DNA from: Cristatella mucedo
Taxonomy: Eukaryota > Bryozoa > Phylactolaemata > Cristatellidae
Assembly (NCBI GenBank): GCA_009760855.2
Contig: WPIO01000100.1
Span: 679,501 to 743,500, forward strand
Length of the DNA stretch: 64,000 nt
Direction: 5' to 3'
The position numbers and the translations under genes are program-made. Under the pieces are notes generated by a model. The model saw only the letters and a program-made list of their open reading frames with translations. It was not told where the DNA came from and did not search any database. Positions 34,625 to 44,900 of the stretch are shown here, piece by piece. The first letter of the stretch is position 1, and every line of letters starts with the position of its first letter.

Positions 34625-35085
34625 ACGGTTTTATTCAGAAAAGAGGGTGGTACGATGCCAAGCATTGTGGGTGAATAGATCTGGTTGGTAGGCGGGAGCC
34701 AGAAAAGGAAGGGAACTAAAAGCGACTGAAAGAACCTTTGAAGTCCATTCGCCGCTTGACTGAGAGTCAGTGCAGGTCGGCGAGAAGCGGTGTGGTGTAG
34801 TAACTGCTACGCTCACGACAGACAAGCCTAGCTGCAGAGTTTTGCACTGACGGTGAGCGCGTGATTGCGGAGGCCGGTAGACCGGCAAGCAGTGAGGTAA
34901 AGAACTCGAGATTTAATGTCACTAATGCATGAACCAACCTAGATGTGGTATCCGTGTCTAAGCAAGCCCGAATTGTACCAATTTTGTGCGGGTGAAAGTA
35001 GGCAGAAGTGACTTTGAAGCTGATGTGGTCGTCTACTGATAGGTCACTTTGGAGCATGACATCTAGATTTCGTGCAGCTGCAGAA
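34625..35085 (-). mobile_element. L2-A LINE internal fragment
   Basis: LQSDLSVDDHISFKVTSAYF, CLDTDTTSRLVHALVTLNLE, AARLVCRERSSYYTTPLLAD and FSSLPFLAPAYQPDLF are readable. It lacks the 3' UTR and tail. Confidence 0.82.
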
Positions 35086-36044
35086 TGCCTCTTTTTATTT
35101 TAAAATGCTGCTGGAAACTCTTTGCACGTCTTTCCAAGTTATCTTTTTTGGCATACAGTCCATCGCATTCTTACCTTTTGAAGTTACCATGCAAGTCTTC
35201 ATCCATCGACTCAGTTTTCAGCTTTACTATATGTTTATGGCCCAGCCGCGGCCATACGAGCTGACGCAACTCAACGTCGGAGTCGTCATTCGACGACGAA
35301 AAACTTTCACTGATCGCGAAGTAACCACCACGTATCCTAAAGTAAAGAATATTCCCTTTAAAAATTCAAATATGATGCTATTGCTTATTATTTTGCCAGA
35401 AAATGTTAATTTTACGGCTATATGGGTGAAGGCAGTAAATTTTTCGAAGAGAATTAGTATCTTAACACTGCCTCTGCCCGTGAAGAATCGCGATGAAACT
35501 CCAACTTTACTTTGGAGGGCGGGTCTGAGTGTCCGTGACCTAGTTGGTGAGCCTGCAATACTGGCGAGCAATCACGCAATTCTTTCTTAACGTAGTAAAA
35601 TATTTGGAGGAAAAAATGAGAGATTTTTCGAAGCACGATAGAAAGCAAGACGTTCCTGTGACGTTTTCTTTAGTTTTTGAGTTTTTAGAAATTGGATTTC
35701 TCAATTGCTTGTTAGTTTTTTCATTTTCTACTGTCGTGGTTACGAATTAATTCGACGCGCTTTGCTCTCTTTTTATGAGATCAATTGCTGTCTAAGTTTT
35801 GTCCTTTCCCAATTTTGCTAGTCATAAAAATTCACCAAGCTGGATTTTTCAAGTGGTAATAGATCTTGCCATTAATGCGCGGACTCTTTAAGCCATTAGT
35901 CAGCGCTGGCGAGAAATAAAGCAAGAAACTTCCGCTTACGGAATGTGCGCAGGGAACGTACGTGTGAGACGTACGTACCGGGCATGCGCGTGTTGGATGT
36001 GATTAAGGAATGCAAGTGCGGAAGGTACGGTAGCCGGACGGCTA

Positions 36045-36295
36045 ATTCACGGAAGATTCATCCGCGGACTTTTCATCCACGGACGATTCATTCACGATTC
36101 ATCCAGAACAATATTTAAACTTGTTCATATGCATTGCCGAAAGACTGCACTGGACATTTTTTTTGAGACATATACCTTTAATTAGGGTTTAGGGTTTAAG
36201 GCTTTGGGTTTAGGGTTTCTTGTCGGCACGAGCAGTCAGTGGATGACTCGTCCGAGGATGAAGCGTCCTCTGGATGAATCATCCGAAATGAACGA
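36045..36295. repeat. GGATGA/TCATCC repeats flanking a telomere-like tract
   Basis: Positions 36045-36105 hold TCATCCGCGGAC, TCATCCACGGAC and TCATCCAG. Positions 36238-36295 hold GGATGACTCGTCC, GGATGAAGCGTCC and GGATGAATCATCC. Between them, 36181-36220 is TTTAGGG-type (TTAGGGTTTAGGGTTTAAGG). Confidence 0.8.
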
Positions 36296-36489
36296 CAGTC
36301 CTAGGACCGGAACGTACACCCGAGGATAGCAGTATTAAGCGTACTAGCACCGAGACGGCGAATGCTGCGACGCAAGAACGTGTTAGACCGGCGGCGGCAA
36401 TGATGAGCGGGCAGGAGGTGGCTTTGACGCGCGAACCGGCCGGCGGCGATGGAACCGCGGCAGCAACCAGAGAACCGACTGTTGCCGGT

Positions 36490-36540
36490 ACGGCACCGCA
36501 CCGCGCCGAACCGAACCGCACCGTACCGCACCCTACCGAA
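36490..36540. repeat. CCGCACCGNA-type short tandem repeat
   Basis: GCACCGCACCGCGCCGAACC and CCGCACCGTACCGCACCCTA form a degenerate 5-bp (CCGNA) array. Confidence 0.75.
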
Positions 36541-36579
36541 TGAGCTATGGCAGTGAAGGCCGCAGGTGCCGCTAATGAA

Positions 36580-36735
36580 CGTAGTAATCGTAATAATAAA
36601 AATAGGAATAATAATTGTAAATTTGTATTGCGCCCTCATAGAGAACTCAATCTCTTTCTAGGCACTATACAGATGCTGTGAAGAAACGTGATCCAGCGGT
36701 TAGTGGTAGCATGCACGATGTCAATGAGCATAGTT
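36580..36735 (-). mobile_element. L2-A LINE 3' tail
   Basis: (AAT)n, TTGCGCCCTCATAGAGAACT, CAATCTCTTTCTAGGCAC and the first part of the 3' UTR (GTGGTAGCATGCACGATGTC). Confidence 0.82.
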
Positions 36736-37094
36736 TCAAACGGCGCGCGAAGCGCCTTCCATGTCCGGAGCGACGAGGCCGCAAACGCAAAGCACTCACA
36801 CACAGCGCTTGCTGACGCAATACGAATACCGGCGGAGCCCTAAGCCGTGTGATCACGTGATCACGGCTGGCGGCTTGTAGGTGCAGCACCGATGTACGCA
36901 GCAGTTCCGGCAGTCGTGTGACGCTGCATATACGAACAGGATCCGTGCCCTAGCAAATCCATAGCCGTATCTTGGAAAAGTCTATTTCACAGCGACTGCG
37001 GATAAAGGCTTTCATCAGCGGCCGTCGCTTGCAGCAACTCGCGTGGCGCTGATTTGGCCTCGGGTTCAAGGTGCTAGGCTTTTGGGACCGCGGT
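36736..37094. other. GC-rich, nothing certain
   Basis: CGGATAAAGGCTTTCATCAG and CCTCGGGTTCAAGGTGC at 36995-37075 weakly recall SINE-1. Confidence 0.3.
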
Positions 37095-37099
37095 CGAGG

Positions 37100-38168
37100 T
37101 AGTAATGTAGCGTAATGTAATGTATCTCCGTCTGTGACTCCACAAAGTCATAAAGACTATGTGGGTGTTACGCAGGAGAGTTTTGCATAGCTAACTTGCA
37201 GCCTGAGCGGCTTTTGGTACGCATTCGGTAGCCAACAGACTTCGTCTCACGCAACAAAGAGAAAGTGGGAAGCATAGCACAGTCAGGAGAGCAGTTGAGG
37301 TTGTGAGTAGCATGAAAGTAGCAGCTCAGGACCGCTGAAAAAAATGAGCCATAGTCGGCAGCGGGAGAGAATGTGACGTTGCGTAAGAATTGTTGAAGCG
37401 AGTTCCACAGTCTAGGACCTGCACAGCTAAAGCTTCTGTTGCCAACAGTCTTTAAGTGGAAGAATAGAACAGCTAAATTATTGTCCATACAGGACCTGAG
37501 GGCGCGAACAGGCTGAAACTGGTGCAGCAGTTCAGCTAGGTACGAAGGAGCCAAGCCGTGGCGGTCCTTGTGGGTCAGCGTAAGAACTCTGCTCTGTATC
37601 CGTTGCTCAACCGGCATCCATCCTAGCTCTTTCAGCAAAGGAGACACGTGCTCAAACCGCTGGGACTTGAAGACTAGCCTTGCAACCATATTCATAGTCA
37701 GCTGCAGTGGCCTAGTTGCTTTCTTTGGTAGCCCAGCCAAAAGGAAATTGCAATAATCAAGCCAAGACAGAACTACGGAGCTAGTTAAACTGTTTGCAAG
37801 TCACTGTGGAAGACAACTCCTAATTATGGATAGGGATCGGACGTGATGGTTAGTTGTAGAATTAGTCTTCTGAATGAAGCCCTTAAAATTGAGGCAGCTG
37901 TCGAAAATGACACCTAAATTTCGAGCACGTGGTGATGGTTGCATAACAGTATCGCCTATTAGAAGAGCAAAGCCTTTTAATCCAGCCATACGCTCAGGGT
38001 GTCCTATGAGCAGCAGTTTGCTTTTATCGTCATTTAGTTTCAAGAAGTTTTCCGACATCCAGGATCGAATGTCGGCAAAGCAACCATTAAAGTTTCCCAG
38101 TTGCGGCAGCAAATTCCCACGGTTTGAACGACAAATACAGCTAGGTATCGTCAGCATAAACGGGATAT
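37100..38168 (-). mobile_element. L2-B LINE 3' half (host of a nested insertion)
   Basis: On the minus strand: WMSENFLKLNDDKSKLLLIG, GFALLIGDTVMQPSPRARNL, GVIFDSCLNFKGFIQKT, then LAGLPKKATRPLQLTMNMVA and the long C-terminus AMLPTFSLLRETKSVGYRM. The tail is CATTACGCTACATTACTAC-like. It is continuous with 39044-41225 once the insert is removed. Confidence 0.92.
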
Positions 38169-39043
38169 AAAAGGCTTTGCTGTTCTAATAGGTGATGCTA
38201 TTGTGCGACCGTCACCACGTGCTAGTAATCTAGGTGTCGTGTTCGACAGCTGCCTCAATTTCAAAAGCTTCATTCAGAAGACTGCCTCTACAGCTAGCCA
38301 TCACATCCAATCCCTATCCAAGATTAGAAGCTGCCTCCCACAGTGGCTTGTTAAAAATTTAACTAGCTCTTTAGTTCTGTCTCGGCTTGATTATTGTAAT
38401 ACCCTTTTGGCTGGGCTACCAAAGAAAGCTATTATGCCACTACAGCGGACTATGAATATGGCTGCAAGGCTGGTCTTCAAGTCCCAGCGGTTTGAGCACG
38501 TGTCACCTTTGCTGGAAGAGCTAGGATGGTTGCCGGTTCAGCAAAGGATACAGAGCAAAGTTCTTATGCTGACCCACAAGGCCCGCCACGGCTTGGCTCC
38601 TTCATACCTAGCTGAACTGCTGCACCAGTTTCAGCCTATTCGCGCCCTCAGGTCCTGTGTGGACAATAAATTAGCTGTCCCATTCCTCCGCTTAAAGGCA
38701 GTTGGCGATACAAGCTTCAGCTCTGCAGGTCCTAGACTGTGGAACTCGCTTCCACAATTCTTGCGCAACGACATCTACTCTCCAACTGCCGACTATGGCA
38801 CATCTTTTTCAGCGGTCCTGAACTGCTACTTCCATGCTACTCACTACCTCAACTGCTCTCCTAACTCTGCTATGCTTCCCACTTTCTCTTTGTTGCGTGA
38901 GACGAAGTCTGTTGGCTACCGAATGCGTACCGAAAGCCGCTTAGGCTGTGAGTGCGCTATACAAAACTCTCCTTCGTAACACCCACATGGTCTTTATGAC
39001 TTTGTGGAGTTACTGACGGAGATACATTAAATTACATTACATT
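38169..39043 (+). mobile_element. L2-B LINE copy nested in another L2-B
   Basis: A 5'-truncated copy starts at AAAAGGCTTTGCTGTTC and codes uninterrupted for 258 residues (RPSPRASNLGVVFDSCLNF to LGCECAIQNSPS*). It ends in TTAAATTACATTACATT. The flanks GGGATAT and CCATGTGTC join as in the uninterrupted copy at 43950, so it inserted without an obvious target duplication. Confidence 0.92.
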
Positions 39044-41225
39044 CCATGTGTCTTAATCACTTTTCCCAGATGCTGAGTATAAATGGAGAACAGCAAGGGA
39101 CCGAGTACGGACCCTTGAGGGACTCCACATGTGTCCCGTCTCATGTGTGAGAAATTACCCCACTCGACACGAATTGAACACGATCAGACAAGTACGATTT
39201 AAACCACGATGTGCCTCGTCTGCCAGACCGATCGTTGTTCTCAATCGTTCAAGTAGAACATCGTGATCAATGTGTATAAGGCAGGTGACAGATCTAGCAG
39301 AACTAGGGTAGTGACATTCCCGTCATCGTTGTCACGTAGAATGTTATTGTTAACACGGAGGAAAGCAGTTTCAGTGGAATGCTGCCTCTTGAGCCCTGAT
39401 TGAAATTGTTCTGACATTTCATTCTTTTCAACATGTTCAAGCAGCTGCTTAGCAACAATTGTTTCAAGAATCTTTGACAAGAAAGGAAGAAGGGAAACTG
39501 GGTGATAGTTTGCAATGACCTCTGTATCTAATCCAGGCTTTTTAAGTATGGGTCTAACGATTGCCGATTTGAAGGACTTGGGGACGAACCCTTTTCTCAA
39601 AGAAGCATTACAAATCTTGGTTATGGCAGGGCTAAGTTGGTCTGCCAGTGAAGATCACATAGATGATGGTATAGGGTCTTCAGGAGACGAGCTCTTTTTT
39701 CTAGAACTTATTAAGGTTGCCACATCGCATGCAGAAACCTCGGACGACCTTAAAGGAAGGTCACATGTTGTGATTTCTCAATTGCTTTAGTCGGAGGGGG
39801 CATTATGGAGGCACGAATGTGCACGATTTTTTCAGTAGAGATGGCTGAGACTTCTCGGCTGAGCCATGAATATCTGTGGAGTCAGACCTCTCAGCATTAG
39901 CCAGTAAATGGTTTACTGTCTTATAAATCTGTTTAGGGTCCGACTGGCAGGAAGTCAACTTTCGAGCGAAAAAAGAAGCCCTGGATTTTGTAACCTTCCG
40001 GGTGTAAAATTGAAGGAAGTATTCGAATTTGGCTAGATCTGCAGCAGACCCCGATTTCTTGAAACGACGTTCAAGCCTGCACTTAACCCGGCGCATCTTT
40101 AGGAGATTTTTTGTAAATTGAAAGGAATCTCCGCGACTCTGTACACGAATAAAATGAAAGGGAGCATGCTTTTCAAGAGAACTTCTGAGTGTCCTGTTCA
40201 CTGCATCAGTGAGGGTATCGAGGCTGCCGGTCGAGTCTGAATGCAGATCAAGAAGACCTTCACCACGAACAGATTTTAAACATTTGTCTATGTCAATGCC
40301 TTGTAAGTTACGTCGTTTGACAACATTACCCTGTACGTACAAGGGAGCAGGAACAGTAAACGAGACCAAACAATGATCTGAGAGGGTCAGTGGGCACACC
40401 ACAAGGTCCTTGGGGAGGACATCCTTAGTGATCACGAGATATAGAATGTGGCCACCGACGTGGGTGGTATGATTAATGTGTTGGACCAAACTAAAATTCT
40501 TCAGACAGTCCAGAAGTTATCGGACCTGGCTGCGGCAACGGTTGTCAGCATGAATATCGAAGTCTCCGGCAATCAGTAACGGCCTGTCAGACACAAATAT
40601 TTTAGCGAGGAACTCTGACAACTCCTCTATAAACAAGTTTAGACAGCCAGAAAGAGGTCGGTATTTCACAACAGTGAGAGGGATTGTCTTTTATGAAGAC
40701 CTGATTGCAATTGATTCAAACTCTGACCCATGCGAAAAACTGCACATCTTATAGCCAAACGATTTGCGAACAACAATTGCAACCCTGCCATCAACCTTGT
40801 CAGAACGCATGGACTTATAGAATGAGAACTCGGGTGGGTGGTCTCAGATATGCAGCTACTGGAACAAGGCGTCTCCAAGTTTCGGTAAGCAGAAATGTAT
40901 CTAGCTTCTCCTGGACCACCTGATCGTGGGTAAGTAACCCCTTGATATTTAGCGAGCGGACATTTAGTAGGCGGAATTTAAGAGGCTGTCCATCAACTGT
41001 GCGACGGCGATGAAGTGGCTTGTATTCACGTCGGCGTGTATCCGGCCCGGCAGACGCGGGCCATTCGAATTAACGGCCGCCTGTCGACATTTGACAACGT
41101 GCTGGGCCACGGCAGGTGAGCTACTACAGCAACGAGTACTATTCAGTGCTGTAAACTTACGGGTCGTAGGTTTGATAGCCGAGCTGCTGATAGGGCGAAC
41201 GAAGGATGTAGGAAGTCTCAAGTCT
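39044..41225 (-). mobile_element. L2-B LINE 5' half: endonuclease and first RT part
   Basis: From the right: LKFRLLNVRSLNIKGLLTHD, LDTFLLTETWRR, PLLIAGDFDIHADN, LVQHINHTTHVGGHIL and LSDHCLVSF (APE endonuclease). A 228-residue linker frame follows, then FKSAIVRPILKKPGLD, NYHPVSLLPFLSKILET, TLVLLDLSPALYTL and [16 protein letters not shown] near 39110. The catalytic Asp box is cut by the nested insert. There are several stops and shifts. Confidence 0.92.
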
Positions 41226-41234
41226 TAGGAAGTC

Positions 41235-41345
41235 TCACTGACTTGCTTGTCTTGGGCCAGCGAGGCCGTGAGGCTCGTGTCCTTCGAAGCACAAGTGAAG
41301 CGCCTGGATAGAGATTTGCCTCTGTCGTGGCGCTATACACATGGA
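41235..41345 (+). mobile_element. SINE-2-like tail
   Basis: GGCCAGCGAGGCCGTGAGG then AAGTGAAGCGCCTGGATAGA and GTGGCGCTATACACATGG. Confidence 0.55.
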
Positions 41346-41454
41346 TTAAATGTTTATTGATAGGGCTCAATGGCCGGGAGCACTACTCAGCTCCATTGCC
41401 AGGGCGTTCACTCTATGCCTTTTAAAAGCCTTTTTACTTGACGATGTATTGACT

Positions 41455-41590
41455 ATAATTTATAATCTGCTAAGGTTCTCGCCCCGACCAAAGTCTGACT
41501 GAGGTCATGTGCTCGAGCCCCGAGGCATATGTGAAGCGCCTGAATAGAGATTAAGTTCTCTTGGGATGCTATATAAATGAATTATATTTT
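41455..41590 (+). mobile_element. SINE-2 copy
   Basis: GGTTCTCGCCCCGACCAAAG, GAGGTCATGTGCTCGAGCCC (box B-like), GTGAAGCGCCTGAATAGAGA and GCTATATAAATGAATTATAT. This is the clearest copy of this family. Confidence 0.7.
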
Positions 41591-41672
41591 CCCTTTGCAG
41601 CAAATTAAAAGCGCCTAGAGAAAGATTAAGTTCTCTGAGGGTGCTTTATCAAGTGCATTATTATTATAATGT
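41586..41672 (+). mobile_element. L2-A LINE 3' tail
   Basis: CCCTTTGCAGCAAATTAAAA, GCGCCTAGAGAAAGATTAAG and GGTGCTTTATCAAGTGCATT with (ATT)n. It abuts the preceding SINE-2. Confidence 0.88.
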
Positions 41673-42470
41673 ATTGTCAATACTTCGATTATTACATCAT
41701 CAGTTCCTAGCCCAAAAAATTCAGGGCCGTGAATATTGGATATCAGACATAATCTGGCTAATTTATCACCCCACCATTTCAGCGCTAAAGCAGCGAACCT
41801 CGTTGACGCGACAGCGAACATTGCGGATGCTGCATTACCGAACTACGTAGACCCTGTGCTAATGAATTGCATCGGCGCCAATGGCAGAGACCGCCGTTGG
41901 CGCAGCCGCCGAGAAAAACGCGGCCGCGTAGCGTTTACGGCAAAGAAGTCGGTTAGCACTACTGCAGTAAACGCCGTAAGCATCGCGACAGCGAATGCGG
42001 TACGCGCCACGAAGGAGGTGATGGACGCTAAGGCAGTTAACGCGCCAGCTCAATTTCTTAAAACCTTTAAACCTTAAAGCCGATAAAACAGCCATCGCAT
42101 CACCATTCAGCGTTCGCGGGCATAGTTATATAAGTGGCTGTGAGCGTATTTAAGAACAGCGTTAGCGTGTGCATTTTCGTATGCGCACGGTACTACTAAA
42201 TTTCAGCTTGTAATTCTTATAATATATTTATATATATATATGATATATATATATGAGCGACTGAGGGGAAAGAGGAAGCCTGGAAGCACAAGGGTCAGGA
42301 GCCGAGCAGCACGAGGAACGGATCTATGGAGCATTCTTAATGCTTAAAAAGTGACTGGCTTCCTGTCTGTCGTACAGCATTGTGCGGCCACAAAGTACGG
42401 GCGAATCCTAAAGCAGTCCTTCGCCAGGGCAGTCTGGGGTGGTTGTGGAGCATAAGAGCGCTAGCGTAAA
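41673..42470. other. No supportable gene
   Basis: An Ala-rich plus-strand frame (41736-42077) with repeated GCGACAGCGAA-type words has no family signal. A (TA)n tract lies at 42220-42255. Confidence 0.3.
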
Positions 42471-42471
42471 A

Positions 42472-42591
42472 TCGCAGATCATTCGAGTCGCAGACCATCC
42501 GAGTCGCAGACCATTCGAGTCGCAGATCATCCGAGTCGCAGACCATTCGAGTTGCAGATCATCCGAGTCGCAGACCATCGGAGTCGCAGAT
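42472..42591. repeat. 16-bp minisatellite, about 7.5 units
   Basis: The unit is TCGCAGACCATTCGAG with C/T alternation at two positions (ATCATTCGAG, ACCATCCGAG). Confidence 0.95.
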
Positions 42592-43090
42592 GCGGCTAGT
42601 CGATGGTGCGTTGGCTGCGAGAGCCACGCCTTGCCTGCCGCACGCCGGGCGGGCGGGGCAGGAACCGAGCCCTGAAGCTAGCTCGCCGAGCGGTACAGCG
42701 CATATTTTCGATGCGTCCACGATCTGCGTTCCGTTTCCTTCCGCGTGTGGGACGGCGGCGAGGGGCCCGATCGATTTCGTCTCTCTCGCAGCCCAAGAGG
42801 CTCTCTCTCTCTCTTTCTCACTCAATCTCTCTCGAGACTCGGCGGGCTAGAGGCAGCGCCTGCCGCCGAGCCCCGTCGTCGTTCAAAAGACACTCTGACG
42901 TCGTCTGCTTCCTGCAAGACGAGCATCAAGCAGTCGCGAGAGGATCTGCATGACGTCCGACATGCCGGGTCAGATCTGCCGACGTCCGATAGGTCAAGGT
43001 GCGCTCGGCGCACCACGCAAAGCAGCGAAGCCATTTTAAATTCGCGGCAGGCTGCGACCGGAAAATGGTGCTAAATGTGGCCGTAACTTT
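42592..43090. other. CpG-rich sequence, no gene assigned
   Basis: Overlapping open frames on both strands but no domain. A CT-rich patch lies at 42795-42835. Confidence 0.3.
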
Positions 43091-43094
43091 CGGA

Positions 43095-44045
43095 ATGTAA
43101 TTTATCTCCGCCTGTAACTCCACACAGCCACAAAGACTATGTGGGTGTTACTCAGGAGAGTTTTGTATAGCTCATTCACAGCCCAAATGGCTTTCAGTAC
43201 GCATTCGGTAGCCAACAGACTTCATCTCACGCAATAAAGAGAAGGTGGAAAGCATATCAGAGTCAGGAGAGCAGTTAGGGTAGTGAGTAGTGTGGAAGTC
43301 GCAGCTCAGGACAGCTGAAAAGGATGAGCCATATTCAGCAGGAGGAGACTAGTTTTTGTTGCTTAGGAACTGTGGAGGCGAGTTCCACAGTTTGTGGGTT
43401 AGGGTAGAACTTTGCTCTGTATCCGTTGATTAACCGGCAGCCATCCTAGCTCTTTTCTCTGAGATTTGAAAACTAGCCTTACATTCGTATTTAAAGCCAG
43501 GTGCAGTGGCGTAGTGGCTTTTTTCGGTAGCCCAGCCAAAAGGGGATTATAATAATCAAGCCGAAACAGAATTAAGGCGCTAGTTAAATGTTTTGCAAGC
43601 CGCCGTGGAAGACAGTTCCTCATCTTAGATAGGGATTGTGCAGCTGAGGAAGCAGTCTTCTGAATGAAGCTTTCAAAATTTAGGCAGCAGTCAAAGACGA
43701 CACATAAACTCCGAGCACATGATGATGGTCGCACGACAGTATCGCCTATTAGAAGAGCAAAGCCTTCCAGTCCAGCCACACGCTTAGGGTGTCTTATGAG
43801 CAGCAGTTCAGTTAAATCCTCATTTAGTTTGAGGAAATTTTCCGACATACTGGATCGAATGTCGTCAAGGCAAACATTCAGTTCATCCGTTGCTGCAGCA
43901 GATTCCGATTTTTTTAATGACAAATACAGCTGCGTATCGTCAGCATAAAAGTGATATCCTATTGTATGAGCCGGAATCACTTTTCCCAGGGTTGAGCATA
44001 ACTGGAGAACAGCAGAGGACCAAGGACGGATCCTTGAGGGACTCC
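43095..44045 (-). mobile_element. L2-B LINE copy
   Basis: [76 protein letters not shown] and ELGWLPVNQRIQSKVLP are followed by a shortened C-terminus. An internal deletion removes part of the KARHGLA to RLWNSLP segment. The catalytic YADD is intact. Confidence 0.9.
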
Positions 44046-44064
44046 ACAGGTGACTACAGCACGA

Positions 44065-44900
44065 AAGGATAGCGAGAATTATGTGACGCTAAAACATTTG
44101 GGTCATGCGTTTGTGATACCCCGTTTCGGCTTCTGCAACTCACTGATTGCAGGTATACCGGAAGATGCCGTGAGGGTCTTTATGTTGTTGCAAAGCACGT
44201 GTACTGGCGGGCTTGCCTTTCGTGAGCGCCGCAGCTGCCACGCTAAAAGACTGTATTGCTGACCTGCACTGGCACTGCACCCGATCAGGCAGCGTATCGC
44301 TTTCAAGGTTTCGCCACTCACACTTAGGTCCCATAATTCTCTTGCACCGGCCTACCAATCGAAAATACTTCCGAATCGCGCTTAGCATCGTATCGCCGGC
44401 TCCTCTGACTTGCGTCGTTTCCTTGTGCCTTTAACCTACCTCAAATCGTGATGGCACACTAGGTAAGGTGGTTGCTTTCATGACCTCGTTCCCGAGGTCG
44501 TGGGTTTGATTCCTGCGGTGGGCGATTCTTTATCGCCACTGCTAGCGGTGGTGATAGCCGTAAAGGCTCTTCTGTCGCTATACAAAAAGAGGCTGTTTAA
44601 TAAGCAAGCACAAATCCTGTGGAGACCGTGCCTTCAGCGGGTGGACCTTTAAAGAATGGACCTTGCTCCCGACTGACAGCGTGGCATGCCTAATTTGACC
44701 AAGATTTAAAATTAATCTAAACCCCATACATTCCTCACGGAATCTGCTCTTTTATTGTGATTATTCTTTCTTTTCTTATGCCTGTCGACTTTGTGCGAGC
44801 TATCACTGACCACTTGGCTCGCTTCCTTTACGCGAAGCGCCTCGAAAGAGATTTAAGAGATACTCTTTGGGGGGGGGGGGGGGGCACTCAATAATTACCG
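44065..44900 (+). mobile_element. L2-A-like LINE remnant split by a SINE
   Basis: 44065-44447 holds LGHAFVIPRFGFCNSLIAGI then LAFRERRSCH. 44611-44900 continues with AAATCCTGTGGAGACCGTGC (SFGDRA) and ends in AAGCGCCTCGAAAGAGATTT plus a G-run. The two parts flank a SINE-1. Confidence 0.8.
44448..44610 (+). mobile_element. SINE-1 inserted in L2-A, 6-bp target duplication
   Basis: It starts GTGATGGCACACTAGGTAAG, contains box B GGGTTTGATTCCTGC, GATAGCCGTAAAGGCTCTTC and CTGTTTAATAAGCAAG. CAAATC flanks both sides (44442-44447 and 44611-44616). Confidence 0.82.

Larger units (their letters stand above)
35086..36575. other. No gene supported; telomere-like and GGATGA repeats
   Basis: The 172-residue plus-strand frame at 35072-35590 has no family signal and starts in LINE sequence. 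See the separate entries at 36045-36295 and 36490-36540. Confidence 0.3.

Noticed and set aside
35072-35590. 172-residue plus-strand frame
   Set aside because: It begins inside an L2-A fragment and has no family resemblance. The AT-rich composition makes it likely to be chance.
41736-42077. Ala-rich protein-coding exon
   Set aside because: Repeated GCGACAGCGAA-type words explain the open frame. No family match and no partner exons.
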